A DNA stretch of 64,000 bases from Candidatus Nitrospira kreftii (GTDB lineage: Bacteria; Nitrospirota; Nitrospiria; Nitrospirales; Nitrospiraceae): assembly GCA_014058405.1 (NCBI GenBank), contig CP047423.1:2170001-2234000 (forward strand), written 5' to 3'. The notes beneath the pieces were generated by a model. It had not been told where the DNA came from, made no database searches, and saw only the letters and a list, made by a program, of their open reading frames with translations. Below, in pieces: positions 53,944 to 62,434 of the stretch (position 1 is its first letter; each line of letters opens with the position of its first letter). Made by a program: the position numbers and the translations under genes.

Positions 53944-54570
53944 ATGGCCGGAATCAGAAAAAGTGTGTTTCTTGATATGCATGGGATGCTGAACCACAAC
54001 CATGTGCGCGACTCGGGTGAAGGGCACAGCGAAGGGTTCTCAGACACCATTGAAGGGATCCGGTTGCTGCATCTAGCAGGGTACGCATTGATCGTGATCA
54101 CTCATGAAACCGAAGCCGGGCGCGGAACGTATGGGAAGCAGACGATATCTCATCAGGAAGCCCCATTCCTGAACCACCTGGCCGTGTCCGGCATTCCACT
54201 ACACGGATATTTTCGTTGTCCCCATTATCACCAAGGCACGTCGGCCCCGGTTGCGTATCAATACCGCTGCCGCAGATCAAATCCCGAGTTGTTGATTCAG
54301 GCTGCGTGCGAACTGCACGTCGATCCGCAGCGCTCCTGGTTCATCGGTGACACCTTGGACGATATGGAGGCAGGCGGAACAGCCGGCTGCCGAACGATTC
54401 TCTTGATAAACGGCCAAGAGAGCAACTGGAACATGACCGAGCGACGCTGGCCGGGATTCATCGCCGCGAACATGATCGAAGCCACTTCGCTCATTCTTCT
54501 CACCGATGTGGATACGTTGCTAGACAGGACGCTGGAATCGTTCCGACTTGATGACGAGGAAGAGGCCTAG
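53944..54570 (+). CDS. HAD-IIIA-like hydrolase with altered catalytic motifs (GmhB-related)
   Basis: 208 aa from the ATG at 53944, behind GAAGGAG. The fold follows D,D-heptose 1,7-bisphosphate phosphatase (GmhB). Motif I reads FLDMHGMLN where the family has DRDGTLN: D11 is kept but the second Asp, the general acid/base, is His13. Motif II reads VITHETEAGRG instead of VVTNQSGIARG. The zinc loop keeps CPHYH and one later Cys (YRCRRSNPELL) but lacks the first Cys of the usual CxC. Motif III/IV IGDTLDDMEAG is intact. It could be a weak phosphatase, a different hydrolase or a non-catalytic homologue. No heptose genes are nearby. Confidence 0.75.
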   Translation: MAGIRKSVFLDMHGMLNHNHVRDSGEGHSEGFSDTIEGIRLLHLAGYALIVITHETEAGRGTYGKQTISHQEAPFLNHLAVSGIPLHGYFRCPHYHQGTSAPVAYQYRCRRSNPELLIQAACELHVDPQRSWFIGDTLDDMEAGGTAGCRTILLINGQESNWNMTERRWPGFIAANMIEATSLILLTDVDTLLDRTLESFRLDDEEEA

Positions 54571-54646
54571 TGATCGTGGTTATCGCCTCGACGCAGGTAA
54601 TCAATTTATGGCATGAGAGACAGTATCTCGACTAAAAGATTGCCAG

Positions 54647-55168
54647 ATGAATGCAGATATCATCCGGGATATTCTGTTACAGGTAGTCCTCGCCTTTGCC
54701 TATTATGCGATTCTCGTGACCGTCATGCGGCTGGCCGGGAAACGGCTGGCTGGTCAGACTACCACGTTCGATCTGGTGATCCTCATCACTATCAGTGTCG
54801 TGCTGCAGACGACGGCGCTGCGCGAGGGTGTTCTCAACGCGCTTGTCTTCATCGCGACGGTATTCGGTGCCCACCAACTCCTGGCGGCAACGTGCGCCCG
54901 GTCATCACGCATCCGTAACATCGTGCGCGGTTGTCCACGCCCGCTCATTCGAAACGCGCGTGTAGATTTCGATGCATTGGCTAGGGAAGGGCTCTCCTAT
55001 GATGAGCTCCTGGCTGGTTTACGCAAACTAGGCTACTCCTCTCCGGAAGGGATCCGTGTCGCCACGCTTGAGGAGACCGGACACATTAGCGCGATTGCAC
55101 TGGAGGAAAATGGAGAGCGCAGCTCGACGGGTCACGCCGGGAGTGGTGGTCACGGGGGTCGAGGGTGA
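54647..55168 (+). CDS. DUF421 family membrane protein (YcaP/YetF-like)
   Basis: 173 aa. Three membrane helices (about residues 8-28, 39-57 and 62-80) include TVMRLAGKRLAGQTTTFDLVILITISVVLQTTAL, the conserved region of DUF421. The soluble C-terminal domain (PRPLIRNARVDFDALAREGLSYDELLAGLRKLG... VATLEETGHISAI) is the typical DUF421 cytoplasmic fold. The C-terminal 15 residues are Gly/His-rich. Function unknown. It ends 3 bp before the isochorismatase gene, so the two are likely co-transcribed. Confidence 0.82.
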   Translation: MNADIIRDILLQVVLAFAYYAILVTVMRLAGKRLAGQTTTFDLVILITISVVLQTTALREGVLNALVFIATVFGAHQLLAATCARSSRIRNIVRGCPRPLIRNARVDFDALAREGLSYDELLAGLRKLGYSSPEGIRVATLEETGHISAIALEENGERSSTGHAGSGGHGGRG

Positions 55169-55171
55169 GCC

Positions 55172-55780
55172 ATGAGCGAAAGAACACTACTAAACCCTAT
55201 AGGCAGGCATGCGATACACGTGTGCGTAGACATGCAGCGCATGTTTGCGGAGCCGACTGAGTGGATGACCCCTTGGTCAGCAAAGGTTTTACCGCACATA
55301 ACGGCTCTGGTGGAATGCCGGCCTGACAAAACGATCTTCACTCGCTTCATTCCCGCACAACGACCCAGTGAAGGACAAGGGATGTGGAAACGATATTACG
55401 AGCATTGGGCCTCCATGACAGTGGAAAAGCTGGGTACAGATATGTTGGAGCTTGTGCCTGCCTTAGCCCGCTTTTCACCGCCCGCGTCCCTGGTCAATAA
55501 GCATGTCTATTCGCCCTGGCTAGAAACCGATCTTCATCAGCGTCTGCAACAACAGGGTGTGACGACACTCATCATATCCGGTGGCGAAACGGATGTGTGT
55601 ATTCTTGCCACTGTTTTAGGAGCCGTGGATCTGGGATATCGGGTTGTTTTGGCGAAAGATGCCTTATGCAGTTCGTCCGACGAAGCGCATGATTCCGCAA
55701 TCGATCTCTATCATCAGCGCTATAGCATTCAGGTTGAGCCGATTGAAACGGAGACCATCCTTCGCCACTGGCGGCCGTAA
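55172..55780 (+). CDS. isochorismatase family cysteine hydrolase
   Basis: 202 aa with the ribosome binding region GAGGGTGAG directly before the ATG. The catalytic triad of the family is visible: D20 in HVCVDMQRMF, K110 in VNKHVYSPW and C143 in GGETDVCILATVLG. The fold includes the expected FTRFIPAQRP and VVLAKDALCSSSDEAHD. Such enzymes hydrolyse amides (nicotinamide, N-carbamoyl compounds) or vinyl ethers. The substrate cannot be told from sequence. Follows DUF421 closely. Confidence 0.88.
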   Translation: MSERTLLNPIGRHAIHVCVDMQRMFAEPTEWMTPWSAKVLPHITALVECRPDKTIFTRFIPAQRPSEGQGMWKRYYEHWASMTVEKLGTDMLELVPALARFSPPASLVNKHVYSPWLETDLHQRLQQQGVTTLIISGGETDVCILATVLGAVDLGYRVVLAKDALCSSSDEAHDSAIDLYHQRYSIQVEPIETETILRHWRP

Positions 55781-55832
55781 TAGGTGCCTGACGAGCTCCC
55801 TCATGACAGAATAGCGAGCGCTTGGGTTGCCT

Positions 55833-55997
55833 TTATGGCCGACCCTTTTTCTTAGAATCCTTGCGCTTTGGTGTGCAGGGTTTCTCAATGGTCTGTTCAA
55901 CCACAGTTCGGGCGAGCTTCATGGGGACGGATGGATTCTTGGCGGGGAGTTTCTTAGGGACTGGCTTCATTGTGGCTTTTCGTTTGGGTTGCAGCAT
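55833..55997 (-). CDS. small Lys/Pro-rich basic protein
   Basis: 54 aa from the ATG at 55997. Composition is strongly non-random: Lys and Pro dominate, with a central helix (LARTVVEQTIEKP) flanked by basic arms and ending RKDSKKKGRP. A stop codon in frame just upstream fixes the start. No strong ribosome binding site. The plus-strand ORFs over the same bases have Cys/Phe-rich, unconserved translations. It probably binds nucleic acid or another acidic partner; that is inferred from charge only. Confidence 0.45.
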   Translation of the reverse strand: MLQPKRKATMKPVPKKLPAKNPSVPMKLARTVVEQTIEKPCTPKRKDSKKKGRP

Positions 55998-56106
55998 GGC
56001 TCATCATGCCAGAGACTCAAGCCTTTCGCTACCCTCTCTGGATTCAAACCTTACCTGGCCCCGCAGCTGATGGGCTCGCGAGCGACGGAAAGCGCCAAAT
56101 CCCGCT

Positions 56107-57681
56107 TCATGCCCCGCCTTCAAACCCCGGAAGAATCACGTTGAAAAATGCGTTCTGTACAAGCTTACCGATAATCTCCCAGGTATTGGCCTTGGGATTG
56201 TCGACAGGACCTGACAGATCGCTTTGTGTGGCGACTTCATCGCGAGGGTCATTTTCCAATAATGCCGTCACGCCCCCGATGACGGCATTGTAGATCTGGG
56301 TGGACCACGCTTTATCTTGATCCTTTTCCGGATCGTAGACGTCGACATCTTGGAACAGCGGCTTGACATAGCCGTCGATGCGGTTGTCTTTCACTGCAAT
56401 CTCGCTGAACAGGGCGAACTTCCCCCGATGCGTATCGACATTGCCGTGGGCGCGCAAGACGTCGTTCAGCGCGGCGACATCCGTTTTGATTATTTTCACC
56501 GCCAAATCCAAATCCGGACGCGGTGTTTCTGGGCGAAACGTAGCCGTGATGACGGTCGGACCGCTGCCCATGAATTTTCCGGTGATTTTCACGACACCAG
56601 TACCTTCCTCCAGCCGATTGCTGAAGTTATCCACGTCGGCATTGACGTCGGCCAAGAATATGCGATAGTCGGGATCCCCCGACCGATTCTGGAATCCCAC
56701 CTCGCTGTTGAGTATCTTGCCATGGCCGATCTTAAAGAGGAATGACGGCGCACGATAAGCTTTAGCCGCCTGTTTGGCGCCTCGCTCCAGTTGACGCCGC
56801 TGCTTGGATGTGGTCGCTGTCTGATACACATAGCCAATCATGGCGTCTTCCAAGAGAAAAGATTCGAGCATGAGGACCGTTCGCTTATCTTGCACGACCC
56901 GGCCCGTCGCATTAAACATTCCGCTATTCAACATCAGATTGTAAGAGCCCGCAATGGGCATCAAGTCACCGACCCGAATCCCGCTCAACTTGATGGACGC
57001 CTCGACCGCAGGAAGAGGCGCTGCCAGCGGATTCGCTCTCCCCTCGATTTCCATGCGCCCGTGACCGGCCAACCTGCCGCTCATGCGCAATTCGGATGAA
57101 TAGGCTTGCGCGTCCGCCGGTCGATTCGTCAGGTTGTGTGCCTCCACATCCAGCTCTGTCATCCTGATCGGTTCGTCGCTCAGCTGCCCTGCGTATCGGA
57201 TCTCGCCGTCTCTAACAAACAGATTCGCTTCGAACGGCATCATGTCACGGACCTGATCTTGCCACGGCACCGACCGCTCCGCGTGCTTCGCCTTTGCGGA
57301 TGCAGCTTCTATGTGTCGCCGCGTGATGAACACAACCGGATGGCGAAGATGAATATCCGCCGCTACTTTTCCGGCTAATAAGGGAGCCAGTTGGGAATTG
57401 ATCACGATTTCCTGAATTTCGCCTAGCGGCGGATCCGGACGAGCCTCTCGGCGGACGACCACATCGCGAAGATCGACCGAAAGAGTAAACGGGTGTGAGT
57501 CCAGCGTGCCGATGCGGACATGGTATCCCTTGACGTATCCCTTGACGGCATCGTTTGCGGAGCGCTCGATATACTGACGGAGCGGTTCATCTGCAATAAA
57601 CGCGGCTATGAATATGATCGCGATCAACATCGCGATGCTGATCGTGGTCCATTTGAGCCAGTGAAGCTTCATAACACTCAC
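56107..57681 (-). CDS. AsmA-like DUF748 protein
   Basis: 524 aa. A single N-terminal membrane helix (about residues 10-28, TTISIAMLIAIIFIAAFIAD) anchors a long beta-rich periplasmic part. The signature strings are RIGTLDSHPFTLSVDLRDVVV near the N-terminus and NALRAHGNV-like LNDVLRAHGNVDTHRGKFALFSEIAVKDNRIDGYVKPLF near residue 395-435, which belong to DUF748 in the AsmA/TamB-like superfamily of lipid-transfer and outer-membrane biogenesis proteins. Length is shorter than most DUF748 proteins (often 900 or more), so only one repeat unit is present. An ATG three codons further in is an alternative start. Confidence 0.82.
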   Translation of the reverse strand: MSVMKLHWLKWTTISIAMLIAIIFIAAFIADEPLRQYIERSANDAVKGYVKGYHVRIGTLDSHPFTLSVDLRDVVVRREARPDPPLGEIQEIVINSQLAPLLAGKVAADIHLRHPVVFITRRHIEAASAKAKHAERSVPWQDQVRDMMPFEANLFVRDGEIRYAGQLSDEPIRMTELDVEAHNLTNRPADAQAYSSELRMSGRLAGHGRMEIEGRANPLAAPLPAVEASIKLSGIRVGDLMPIAGSYNLMLNSGMFNATGRVVQDKRTVLMLESFLLEDAMIGYVYQTATTSKQRRQLERGAKQAAKAYRAPSFLFKIGHGKILNSEVGFQNRSGDPDYRIFLADVNADVDNFSNRLEEGTGVVKITGKFMGSGPTVITATFRPETPRPDLDLAVKIIKTDVAALNDVLRAHGNVDTHRGKFALFSEIAVKDNRIDGYVKPLFQDVDVYDPEKDQDKAWSTQIYNAVIGGVTALLENDPRDEVATQSDLSGPVDNPKANTWEIIGKLVQNAFFNVILPGFEGGA

Positions 57682-57756
57682 TCATGCACTACCATGACGA
57701 GTAGGGTACTCCGGCCGCTCACAGTAGGGATTAGCAACCAATTTTTCTGGCTCCGG

Positions 57757-57800
57757 TTCAAGCCGCCTCTCCCCGTTGGTCGGGGAAGAGGTGGCTCGAA
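57757..57800. terminator. strong hairpin downstream of the hemerythrin gene
   Basis: The arms 57757-57775 and 57781-57800 pair over about 15 bp with a 5-base loop (CCGTTGGTCGG in the middle), with one bulge and one G-U pair. It lies between the hemerythrin stop and the DUF748 start. No T-run follows on either strand. A transcript end for hemerythrin is likely. Confidence 0.5.
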
Positions 57801-57805
57801 GTCCT

Positions 57806-57875
57806 ATCCCTAGCCTTTAGAGGTCTTCTTAGATCCGGATATCCCTAGCCTTTAGAGGTCTTCTTAGATCCGGAT
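57806..57875. repeat. 35-bp perfect tandem duplication at the 3' end of the hemerythrin gene
   Basis: Two adjacent identical 35-bp units, 57806-57840 and 57841-57875. The right copy contains the last nine codons (SGSKKTSKG) and stop of the hemerythrin gene; the left copy repeats them downstream. Identical copies mean a recent event. Confidence 0.95.
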
Positions 57876-58327
57876 AATTTTGCGATCAGGGTGTCCCGAC
57901 GCTTCATCACAGCCCTTTCAAGCGATTCCCAATCGATATCGCTCTCTTGGGCCTTTGGCAATATCTCCCCTTCCTCTTCCTCAATATGGTGTTTCACCAG
58001 CTCGCCCAGCACCTTAAATTTGGCTTGGAACACCTCGTCCTTGGGTTTCAGCTTCTTCAATTCTTTAATGAGGACATGGACAAGATGGTGTTCTTCCACC
58101 GCCTCGTTCATCATCTCATCATCGTCGATTTGCTCACGAATCGCTGGGTAGATGAGCTTCTCTTCCAGGTCGGCGTGGACTTCGAGCTCCATGATGGCAG
58201 TCGCTGCAATGTCCCCCTGCTGTTTTTGCTCAGCGGACTCGAACTCTTCGAACAGACCTTTAACTTTCTCATGATCCTCTTTCAACATCTCTACGACACC
58301 GGTCGCCACTTCTGCTTTACTTGTCAT
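57845..58327 (-). CDS. hemerythrin HHE cation-binding domain protein
   Basis: 160 aa with a strong ribosome binding site (GGGGAGGG). Iron-ligand residues are spaced as in the HHE family: H19 (LKEDHEKVK), H51 with E55 (LEVHADLEEKLIYP), H80/H81/H84 (EEHHLVHVLI) and H113/H114 with the following acidic run (VKHHIEEEEGEILP). The four-helix bundle should hold a di-iron site that binds oxygen or senses it, often linked to oxidative or nitrosative stress. The C-terminus is Lys/Ser-rich. A one-mismatch CTAG motif lies 124 bp upstream. Confidence 0.9.
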   Translation of the reverse strand: MTSKAEVATGVVEMLKEDHEKVKGLFEEFESAEQKQQGDIAATAIMELEVHADLEEKLIYPAIREQIDDDEMMNEAVEEHHLVHVLIKELKKLKPKDEVFQAKFKVLGELVKHHIEEEEGEILPKAQESDIDWESLERAVMKRRDTLIAKLSGSKKTSKG

Positions 58328-58772
58328 CGGTTACCCTCCCCGTTACGAATATTAATTGTGATTGATGCCTGCGAAGATGCAACTACATCTTCCAGAGCTC
58401 TAGATCATCGCTTGTATCTGGCAATATAGGGCAAGAGACAAAACCGGCCACTAGCAAATGCCCTGGCGTTGTTACCCAGACTGACGTTATGTGGTGCCGG
58501 AGACATGCGGGTGGAAATACAGTCAATCCTGCGCTGAGCTTCCCGGGTAGGTACTCTGCAAAACTTGAACCCTCCGATCGAATACAGATCCTTTGCTTTG
58601 CCGCGTGCGACACGGCCCGTCGAGCCCAGTACCGATGATCAACACCCGGCTACCAGTTACATGCATATTGGCTACACACAGCAGAAAGTACGCATTCCGA
58701 TAAGGAGAAGACTGCATGTGCCGTGACAAGCCGTTTACATGCAGTATCCATCAGCCGTGCGCCGATCGAAGC
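58328..58772. other. intergenic region with a one-mismatch CTAG motif
   Basis: 445 bp between two minus-strand genes. At 58451-58466 it holds CTAG-CAAATGCC-CTGG, one mismatch from the CTAG-N8-CTAG motif, 124 bp before the hemerythrin start. Short ORFs on both strands lack ribosome binding sites. No terminator for the catalase gene is evident. Confidence 0.45.
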
Positions 58773-60905
58773 TTAGGCTTTCATGGCTGCAGCCTCGCGC
58801 TCCCAGAAACGAAGTTGACGGCAGGCCGCAATAAATTTTGAGCTGCCATCCGATTCATCAAGCGCGATAAATCCAGCGTCGCGACTCTCATTCAAACCGG
58901 CCTTCTTGAATAGCGAAGTGGCGGCCTCGACGTAACCAATGAACTTCATGTGAGCAAAGGCATCCGCGATATAATCACGCGCTGGTCCTTCCTTGGCTAG
59001 CTTCGAAGCACCATCTTCGGACGGCAGCAGCGCCACGGCATCGTAGAGAACCGATGGCGCACCACCAACCATCTGAGCTGCTTCAATCCATGAACCGTCG
59101 CTCGCCTCGACACCGCCTACCATCGGCGCGACAACCTCCAGTACCGCCCCTTCCCCTTCCACCGCCGCTTTGAGCGAATTGAACAGGTCGACATCGACCC
59201 CATCGGTGACGAGCACGCCGACCTTACGTCCCTTGAAGCTGGCGGGAGCGTTGAGGAGAATGCTCAGCGCCGGCGATTTTTTCAGGTCCTCCCGTGTCGG
59301 CCTCGCGGCATCCGCCGGACGAGGCATGGTTTTCAGGCGCAGACCATCCGCAACCTGTTTGGCCAGATCCGCGTGAATATTGCGTAGGTGCGAGACAATA
59401 CGGACTCGAATTTCGAGTCTTTCGCACTTGCTCAGCTCAAAAATAAAAGCGTCGACGATGTGGCGCTGCTCGATCTCTGTTTGGCTGATGTAAAACTGCC
59501 GTCCCTGGCTGTAATGGTCGGCAAAGGTTTCTGAGCGGATGTGGAGTTTGGGTCCCTCCTCCTGGCCGGCATACGATTGAAATCCTTTCTCAGGTGATTC
59601 GCGCGGACCTTCACCCTGGCCGTTCCATGAATTCGGTTCATAGTTGACTCGTCCGGTGGGATTCATCATCGCCATGTGTCCATCCTGCTGAAAATGTGCG
59701 AAGGGGCATTTGGGCGCATTGATCGGCAGGTGCGTGAAGTTCGGGCTGCCGAGCCGTTTGAGCTGCGTGTCGAGGTATGAGAAGTTGCGTCCCTGCAAAA
59801 GCGGATCGTTTGTAAAATCGATTCCAGGTACGATGTTTTGAGTACAAAAGGCCACTTGCTCGGTCTCAGCAAAGAAGTTGTCGACACAGCGATCGAGCAC
59901 GAGCCGGCCGACGCGCCTGACGGGCACCTCTTCCTCCGGAATGATTTTTGTGGCGTCCAGCACATCGAAGTCGAACCGTTCGGCAAAGTCCTCGTCAAAA
60001 AGCTGGAAGCCCAGTTCCCATTCGGGATAGTCGCCCATCTTGATGGCATTCCACAGATCCCGGCGATGAAAGTCAGGATCGGCGCCGTTGATCTTGACGG
60101 CTTCGTTCCAAACCACGGACTGAAGGCCTAGCTTCGGTTTCCAGTGAAACTTGACGAAGGTTGATTTTCCCTCGGCATTGACGAGGCGAAACGTATGGAC
60201 GCCAAACCCCTCCATGAAGCGGAAGGAACGCGGAATCGTCCGATCGGACATGATCCATATCGCCATATGCATGCTTTCCGGCGTCAGCGATATGAAGTCC
60301 CAGAAGTTGTCATGCGCCGTTTGGGCCTGAGGAAAGCCTCGATCCGGTTCCTGCTTAGCCGCATGGATGATGTCCGGAAACTTAACGGCATCCTGAATAA
60401 AAAACACCGGAATGTTGTTACCGACGATGTCCCAGTTGCCTTCTTTGGTGTACAGCTTCACGGCAAAGCCTCGGACGTCCCGCGCCAGATCACTCGAGCC
60501 TTTGTTCCCAGCGACGGTCGAGAATCGCACGAACGCGGGGGTCTTTTCTCTGGCCCGTTGGAAGAGATCAGCCTTCGTGAAATCCGTGAGGGGCTCGTAA
60601 TTCTCGAAATAGCCATGCGCTCCAAAGCCGCGAGCATGGACGACCCGTTCGGGGATGCGTTCATGATCGAAGTGAAAGAGCTTTTCGCGGAAGTGGAAAT
60701 CTTCCAGCGCCGTGGGGCCACGTGAGCCGATCTTGAGGGAGTTTTGATCGTCCGAGACCGGAATCCCCTGCTGAGTGGTTAATACGGGCGTGTCGCCGTC
60801 GGCAGTCTGATGCACTTCTCCACCACTTCCGGTAGAGACGGTCTGATCACTGTACTGTGCTTTCTTATTGTCCCTAGCTGCTTCCGCCATGTGTTTCTTC
60901 TTCAT
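58773..60905 (-). CDS. katE: catalase HPII-type (large-subunit, clade 2)
   Basis: 710 aa from the ATG at 60905. A frame start 18 bases upstream (60923) exists, but GAGGAGG lies between the two, so the inner ATG is correct. It degrades hydrogen peroxide. The heme active-site His H90 is in [14 protein letters not shown], the Asn in [12 protein letters not shown] and the proximal Tyr in [15 protein letters not shown]. After residue 540 a flavodoxin-like/GATase1-like domain ([20 protein letters not shown]) marks the clade with long subunits. The N-terminus has an extra hydrophilic segment. Cytoplasmic. Confidence 0.95.
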   Translation of the reverse strand: MKKKHMAEAARDNKKAQYSDQTVSTGSGGEVHQTADGDTPVLTTQQGIPVSDDQNSLKIGSRGPTALEDFHFREKLFHFDHERIPERVVHARGFGAHGYFENYEPLTDFTKADLFQRAREKTPAFVRFSTVAGNKGSSDLARDVRGFAVKLYTKEGNWDIVGNNIPVFFIQDAVKFPDIIHAAKQEPDRGFPQAQTAHDNFWDFISLTPESMHMAIWIMSDRTIPRSFRFMEGFGVHTFRLVNAEGKSTFVKFHWKPKLGLQSVVWNEAVKINGADPDFHRRDLWNAIKMGDYPEWELGFQLFDEDFAERFDFDVLDATKIIPEEEVPVRRVGRLVLDRCVDNFFAETEQVAFCTQNIVPGIDFTNDPLLQGRNFSYLDTQLKRLGSPNFTHLPINAPKCPFAHFQQDGHMAMMNPTGRVNYEPNSWNGQGEGPRESPEKGFQSYAGQEEGPKLHIRSETFADHYSQGRQFYISQTEIEQRHIVDAFIFELSKCERLEIRVRIVSHLRNIHADLAKQVADGLRLKTMPRPADAARPTREDLKKSPALSILLNAPASFKGRKVGVLVTDGVDVDLFNSLKAAVEGEGAVLEVVAPMVGGVEASDGSWIEAAQMVGGAPSVLYDAVALLPSEDGASKLAKEGPARDYIADAFAHMKFIGYVEAATSLFKKAGLNESRDAGFIALDESDGSSKFIAACRQLRFWEREAAAMKA

Positions 60906-61102
60906 ACCAGCCTCCTCGTTCAAAACATCGCCTGCATCGACAGTCCCGTACCCACACGTGTTGAACCAGACACATCACACTATTCCGCTTCCATAAGAAT
61001 CCGCGACTTGTACTTCAGCGATACGGCCCAGTATGCCGAGCGACTCTTGGGAAGGAACCGGAGCCAGGCTCACCAGAGCCGGCCCCGATACTTTCAGCGG
61101 GC

Positions 61103-61618
61103 TCACGGTTGAGGTGTACCTTCCTTTTGAACTATTACGGCTCGACTCTGGTTTGTGACAGTCCCGGTAATGCGATCGCCGAGATGTATATCGGCATTGA
61201 GTGTTGTCTGAGGGTCGATCGTAAGAACGGTCTCCTCACCATTCACTTGCTCGATCGTAATAGTCTTTTCCTCGGACTTTGTGACGCGACCACGCACCGT
61301 CTTCAATCCCGATGCTTGACCGGGATTCACACTTGGATCTTCAATGCCGGTGCCCTCACGGTCATGGCCTTGTGAATCCTCGATTATGGGTCCTTTTGAT
61401 CCGCCTTGGAGTTGTCCCTCAATTCGGTAATTCTCTCCCTGCCCCTGTTGTTTCAGCCGGTTTTTACGGAACTCCTCACGCCGTTCTTGTTTCGCTGCAT
61501 CGGATTGCTGAAGCCGAGGCTCCCCTTGCGGAAGGATCGTATCGCTGGCTAAGACTAAAGAGGTCCAGAGAGCAAAGCCTGAAAACACACACAGCATCTG
61601 TCGAATGACTCGTTTCAC
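61103..61618 (-). CDS. exported protein with Gln/Glu-rich linker and small beta-barrel domain
   Basis: 171 aa with a GTG start at 61618 preceded by AGGAG. A signal peptide (residues 1-25, CVFSGFALWTSLVLAS) is followed by a charged linker (KQERREEFRKNRLKQQGQGENY) and, from about residue 105, a domain TVRGRVTKSEEKTITIEQVNGEETVLTIDPQTTLNADIHLGDRITGTVTNQSRAVIVQ. This recalls the OB-like DUF5666 fold and the exported protein at 47451-48188. Function unknown; periplasmic location is inferred from the signal. Confidence 0.65.
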   Translation of the reverse strand: MKRVIRQMLCVFSGFALWTSLVLASDTILPQGEPRLQQSDAAKQERREEFRKNRLKQQGQGENYRIEGQLQGGSKGPIIEDSQGHDREGTGIEDPSVNPGQASGLKTVRGRVTKSEEKTITIEQVNGEETVLTIDPQTTLNADIHLGDRITGTVTNQSRAVIVQKEGTPQP

Positions 61619-62117
61619 GATGATCTCCTGTTGGCCTGATGCTCCGGTAAACCTTGTGAGTTTCTAAAACCAGCGGACCGAGGACACTTCATTGATTCAG
61701 AAGTTATTAGAAGCAACTTTCGGACCGATAGGCTGCTTTCAACACATCTGAGAATTTCTACGTTAAAATGAACCGGTTCTTATAAATCCCAGCGTCGACA
61801 GCGAATGTGAATGACGCATCCTGATGTCCAAACAGTCTTTCGAAGGACAGAATGCGCGAGAGCGCCATCCGTGCTGGTGACAGAATAGGGTGCTCAGCAT
61901 TGGCCTGCACCGCCTCAAAGTGCGTATGAATTGATCGTCCCAACACCGATATGAAGAGGAGCGCCTCAATGCTGAGTCCTAGCCGAAGATGAGAATTGCT
62001 GAAGCCCATAGCCTGCCATACAACGCAGACGAGGATGGATGATCGCTTGTGGAAGCATCGCTCTTAACAGCAATGGATGACGAGCATGCGGGTGACGGTC
62101 CATTACCGCCTGATTAC
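61619..62117. other. intergenic region without supported genes
   Basis: 499 bp. A minus-strand frame of 83 codons (61758-62009) has a hydrophobic start but no ribosome binding site, so it is not called. I see no repeat, no CTAG motif and no terminator hairpin here. Confidence 0.4.
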
Positions 62118-62375
62118 TTATCCATACCGCAGCTTGAGCATAAGATTGGTTCCCGCCAGGAGGAACGTCACACCGTTCGTGAGGGTAATCGGCATCGAAT
62201 CGATCCAGAGGCCGTAGACAAACCAACAGGCTACACCGCCGGTGAATGCCGACAGCATCGGCAAGGAGAGATCCTTCGTAGATTTGGTGCGCCACGTACG
62301 AATCACCTGAGGGAGAAAAGCCAGGGTCGTCAAGGTGCCTGCCACGTAACCCAATACCGTCGTCGCAAGGTCCAT
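62118..62375 (-). CDS. SemiSWEET sugar transporter
   Basis: 85 aa with a strong ribosome binding site (GAGGAG). Three membrane helices form a single SemiSWEET unit: TTLAFLPQVIRTWRTKSTKDLSLPML carries the PQ-loop Pro22-Gln23, followed by GVACWFVYGL and LTNGVTFLLAGTNLML. SemiSWEETs dimerise to make a sugar uniporter. It stands next to the debranching enzyme gene, in keeping with sugar handling. Length is standard. Confidence 0.9.
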   Translation of the reverse strand: MDLATTVLGYVAGTLTTLAFLPQVIRTWRTKSTKDLSLPMLSAFTGGVACWFVYGLWIDSMPITLTNGVTFLLAGTNLMLKLRYG

Positions 62376-62434
62376 AGGTCAGGCTCCTCTATCAAGGCCG
62401 GCTCACTATCCCACTCGCACTGCCCACTGTGGCG

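Noticed and set aside
54522-54537. One-mismatch CTAG-N8-CTGG inside the HAD gene
   Set aside because: Coding position with a mismatch; shows that single-mismatch copies occur by chance, so only exact copies are used as main evidence.
61758-62009. 83-codon minus-strand ORF in the gap before the SemiSWEET gene
   Set aside because: No ribosome binding site and no conserved pattern; the hydrophobic start alone is not enough.
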